From: Elusimicrobia bacterium RIFCSPLOWO2_01_FULL_54_10
GTDB taxonomy: Bacteria; Elusimicrobiota; Elusimicrobia; 2-02-FULL-39-32
Direction: 5' to 3'
Assembly: GCA_001799975.1 (NCBI GenBank)
Contig: MGUQ01000022.1
Coordinates: 8,956 to 14,784, forward strand
Length of the DNA: 5,829 bases
Position 1 is the stretch's first letter. Every line of letters begins with the position of its first letter. Made by a program: the position numbers and the translations under genes. Below the pieces are notes generated by a model. The model ran no database searches and was not told the origin of the DNA. It saw nothing but the letters and a program-made list of their open reading frames with translations. Of this stretch, positions 4,188 through 5,829 are shown in pieces.

Positions 4188-5257
4188 ACATCAAAAGATT
4201 TGCAATTTTTACCCTGGTGACAGCGGGCCTGGCCGGAGGAGGGTTTTATCTCTGGAAAATCTACCGCCACACCGGCCATGAAACGGCACCCGCCGCAAAA
4301 ACAATTTACCACTGCCCCATGCACCCGACCTACATCTCGGACAAGCCCGGGGACTGCCCCATCTGCGGCATGAAACTGGTCCTCATTGAAGAAGAAAAGC
4401 ATGAGGCTGCGGTGTCGGATCTCCCCGAAGGCCGCGCGCCGGTCTCGCTCACTCAGGAAAGGCAGCAATTGATCGGAGTGCGGACTTCGTCAGTATCCAT
4501 GCGCGACATGGAAATCATCGTGCGCGCCAGCGGCAGGGTGGCCTATGACCCAGACCTTTATAACGCCATCGTGGAGCATGTCGAGGCGCTCAAGGCGAAA
4601 GAGAAGACCAAGGGCAGCCCTATGGCCGAAGTCCATGAACGCGCGGACTCCATGGTCCGCTCTTCCGGCCTTCGACTCCGGCAAATGGGTCTTTCACAGC
4701 CTCAGATCGATGAGATGACTCGCAAGACCAAGACCCCCACCAATCTTCTCCTGAGCGAAAAGGGCGGGGCGATGTGGATCTACGCACAGATTTATGAACA
4801 TGAGGCAGGCTTGGTGAAGTCCGGGCAGATGATGGATGTCATCTCATCAGCCAACCCCGGGCGGACATTGTCAGGAAAAGTGATCGCCGTGGACACCATC
4901 TTGAACCCTGAAACCCGCACCTTACGGGTCCGCGGCGAAATTCCGAACCCGGAAGGCCTGCTCCAGCCCGAAATGTATGTGGACGCGCTCATCCATGTGA
5001 ATCTGGGCAACAAACTGGCGGTGCCCAAAGAAGCGGTACTGGATTCCGGCCAGAGGAAGATCATTTTTGTGGAGGAATCCCCCGGCCGCTTCACCCCCCG
5101 CGAGATCAGGATCGGCAAGGAAGCGGAAAGCTTTTATGAAGTCGTCTCCGGTGTTGTCGAAGGCGAAAATGTTGTCGTTTCGGCAAATTTCCTGCTCGAT
5201 TCAGAATCCCGCATCAAATCGTCCTTATCTCAATCCGGCGCGGGGCATTCTCACTAA
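4184..5257 (+). CDS. cusB: CusB-type RND periplasmic adaptor with N-terminal heavy-metal-binding domain
   Basis: The gene encodes 357 residues. A hydrophobic anchor spans about 5-24 with no lipobox, so the protein should stay in the inner membrane facing the periplasm. Residues 42-66 form the heavy-metal-binding domain: YHCPMHP (C44, M46, H47), DKPGDCPICGMKL (C58, C61, M63). This Cys/Met/His set is typical of Cu/Ag adaptors. Residues 86-121 are the first barrel strand (GVRTSSV, ASGRVAYD). A helical segment spans 122-180. The barrel and membrane-proximal parts follow: WIYAQIYEHEAGLVKSGQ at 198-215, NPETRTLRVRGEIPNP at 241-256, AVPKEAVL at 279-286, FLLDSESRI at 336-344. It ends GAGHSH. The usual first lipoyl half-motif after VAYD is not recognisable. 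GGAGGTG at 4172-4178 precedes the ATG by 5 nt. The protein should link the pump to the outer-membrane channel and hand over metal. Confidence 0.92.
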   Translation: MNIKRFAIFTLVTAGLAGGGFYLWKIYRHTGHETAPAAKTIYHCPMHPTYISDKPGDCPICGMKLVLIEEEKHEAAVSDLPEGRAPVSLTQERQQLIGVRTSSVSMRDMEIIVRASGRVAYDPDLYNAIVEHVEALKAKEKTKGSPMAEVHERADSMVRSSGLRLRQMGLSQPQIDEMTRKTKTPTNLLLSEKGGAMWIYAQIYEHEAGLVKSGQMMDVISSANPGRTLSGKVIAVDTILNPETRTLRVRGEIPNPEGLLQPEMYVDALIHVNLGNKLAVPKEAVLDSGQRKIIFVEESPGRFTPREIRIGKEAESFYEVVSGVVEGENVVVSANFLLDSESRIKSSLSQSGAGHSH

Positions 5258-5266
5258 GGAATATTT

Positions 5267-5829
5267 ATGATCGAAAAAATAATCGACTTCTGCGCCCGCA
5301 ACAGACTCCTTGTCCTCCTCGTCACGCTCGTGGGAGTAGGGGCGGGCATCTATTCGATGAACCGTGTCCCGCTGGATGCTCTGCCGGACCTCTCCGACAC
5401 CCAAGTCATCGTCTATTCGCGCTGGGACCGTAGCCCGGACATCATCGAGGACCAAGTCACCTATCCCATCACGACAGCCCTTCTGGGCGCGCCAAAAGTC
5501 AAAGCCATCCGCGGCTTCTCCGATTTCGGATATTCCTACGTCTACATTATTTTTGAGGACGGCACTGACATCTATTGGGCCCGCAGCCGGGTGATGGAAT
5601 ATCTTTCCAAGATCATTCCCCGCCTTCCAGAAGGAGTAAAAACAGAATTGGGTCCGGACGCCACGGGAGTGGGCTGGGTCTTCCAATATGCCCTCGTGGA
5701 CAAGAGCGGCAAAAATGATCTGGCTCAGCTGCGCAGTTTTCAGGACTGGTATCTCCGTTATTGGCTCCAATCCGTTCCGGGCGTGGCGGAAGTCGCTTCC
5801 ATCGGCGGATTCCAAAAGCAGTATCAGGT
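5267..5829 (+). CDS. cusA: CusA-type heavy-metal RND efflux pump, N-terminal 187 residues (runs off window)
   Basis: ATG 5267 follows TAAGGA (AAGGA at 5256-5260, overlapping the adaptor stop), and the frame stays open to the window end. Residues 13-30 form the first membrane helix, after the usual IEKIIDFCARNRLL start. The porter domain then shows PLDALPDLSDTQVIVYSRW at 35-53, EDQVTYPITTALLGAPKVK at 61-79, IRGFSDFGYSYVYIIFEDGTD at 81-101, YWARSRVMEYL at 103-113, and GPDATGVGW at 129-137. That last motif belongs to the Cu/Ag branch (CusA/SilA) rather than the CzcA branch. Full proteins are about 1040 residues, so more than 80% lies downstream, including the Met relay and the proton-relay helices. 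It should be an inner-membrane proton-driven trimer exporting metal from periplasm and cytoplasm through the neighbouring adaptor and channel. Nothing suggests a frameshift; the cut is only the window edge. Confidence 0.95.
   Translation, partial: MIEKIIDFCARNRLLVLLVTLVGVGAGIYSMNRVPLDALPDLSDTQVIVYSRWDRSPDIIEDQVTYPITTALLGAPKVKAIRGFSDFGYSYVYIIFEDGTDIYWARSRVMEYLSKIIPRLPEGVKTELGPDATGVGWVFQYALVDKSGKNDLAQLRSFQDWYLRYWLQSVPGVAEVASIGGFQKQYQ

Noticed and set aside
5225..5815. Minus-strand open frame opposite the start of cusA
   Set aside because: The plus strand encodes an unmistakable CusA N-terminus. The antisense product has no recognisable family.
1..5829. CRISPR arrays, tRNA or rRNA genes, insertion sequences
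   Set aside because: No regularly spaced repeats, no cloverleaf-like segments, no rRNA-like stretches and no transposase motifs were seen on either strand.

Overview
This window is most likely chromosomal DNA from a Gram-negative (outer-membrane-bearing) bacterium. The evidence is an outer-membrane efflux protein, an RND adaptor and the start of an RND pump encoded in a row. The genes are moderately GC-rich, while the toxin-antitoxin segment is visibly richer in A+T. The sequence does not fix the lineage. The unusual sister combination of leaderless-looking starts and a stand-alone BchE-like B12/radical SAM protein would suit an uncultivated candidate phylum, but that is only a guess.

Layout, all on the + strand. 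(1) 1-201: the 3' half of crcB (FluC fluoride channel). (2) 202-425: an intergenic stretch that holds a short relic resembling the core of a RelE/ParE toxin (about 207-266). It ends in a strong extended -10 promoter overlapped by a palindrome and ATACC half-sites. (3) 426-978: a BrnT/BrnA type II toxin-antitoxin pair with the toxin first and a 20-nt overlap. (4) 1034-2443: a B12-binding-domain radical SAM enzyme of unknown substrate, with its own promoter directly in front. (5) 2454-5829: a heavy-metal efflux operon. A near-consensus promoter drives a small secreted cysteine-rich protein, then come a terminator-like hairpin, a TolC/CusC-type outer-membrane factor, a CusB-type adaptor with an N-terminal heavy-metal-binding domain, and the first 187 codons of a CusA-type pump. 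The motifs favour Cu(I)/Ag(I) over Zn/Co/Cd.

How the parts work together: in the efflux operon, pump, adaptor and outer-membrane channel would form one trans-envelope complex. The adaptor's CPMHP/CPICGM domain and the secreted Cys-rich protein would supply or sequester periplasmic metal. The adaptor start overlaps the channel stop (ATGA), and the pump starts 9 nt after the adaptor stop, as expected for stoichiometric expression. The TA pair appears autoregulated through the operator on its -10 box.

The features most worth a second look are: three 17-bp-spacer promoters whose -10 boxes sit only 9-16 nt before the start codons, implying leaderless or very short leaders; the decayed second toxin beside brnTA; the multi-half-site operator; the Cys-rich secreted protein heading the metal operon; the GC-rich dyad inside that operon's promoter; and the hairpin between its first two genes.
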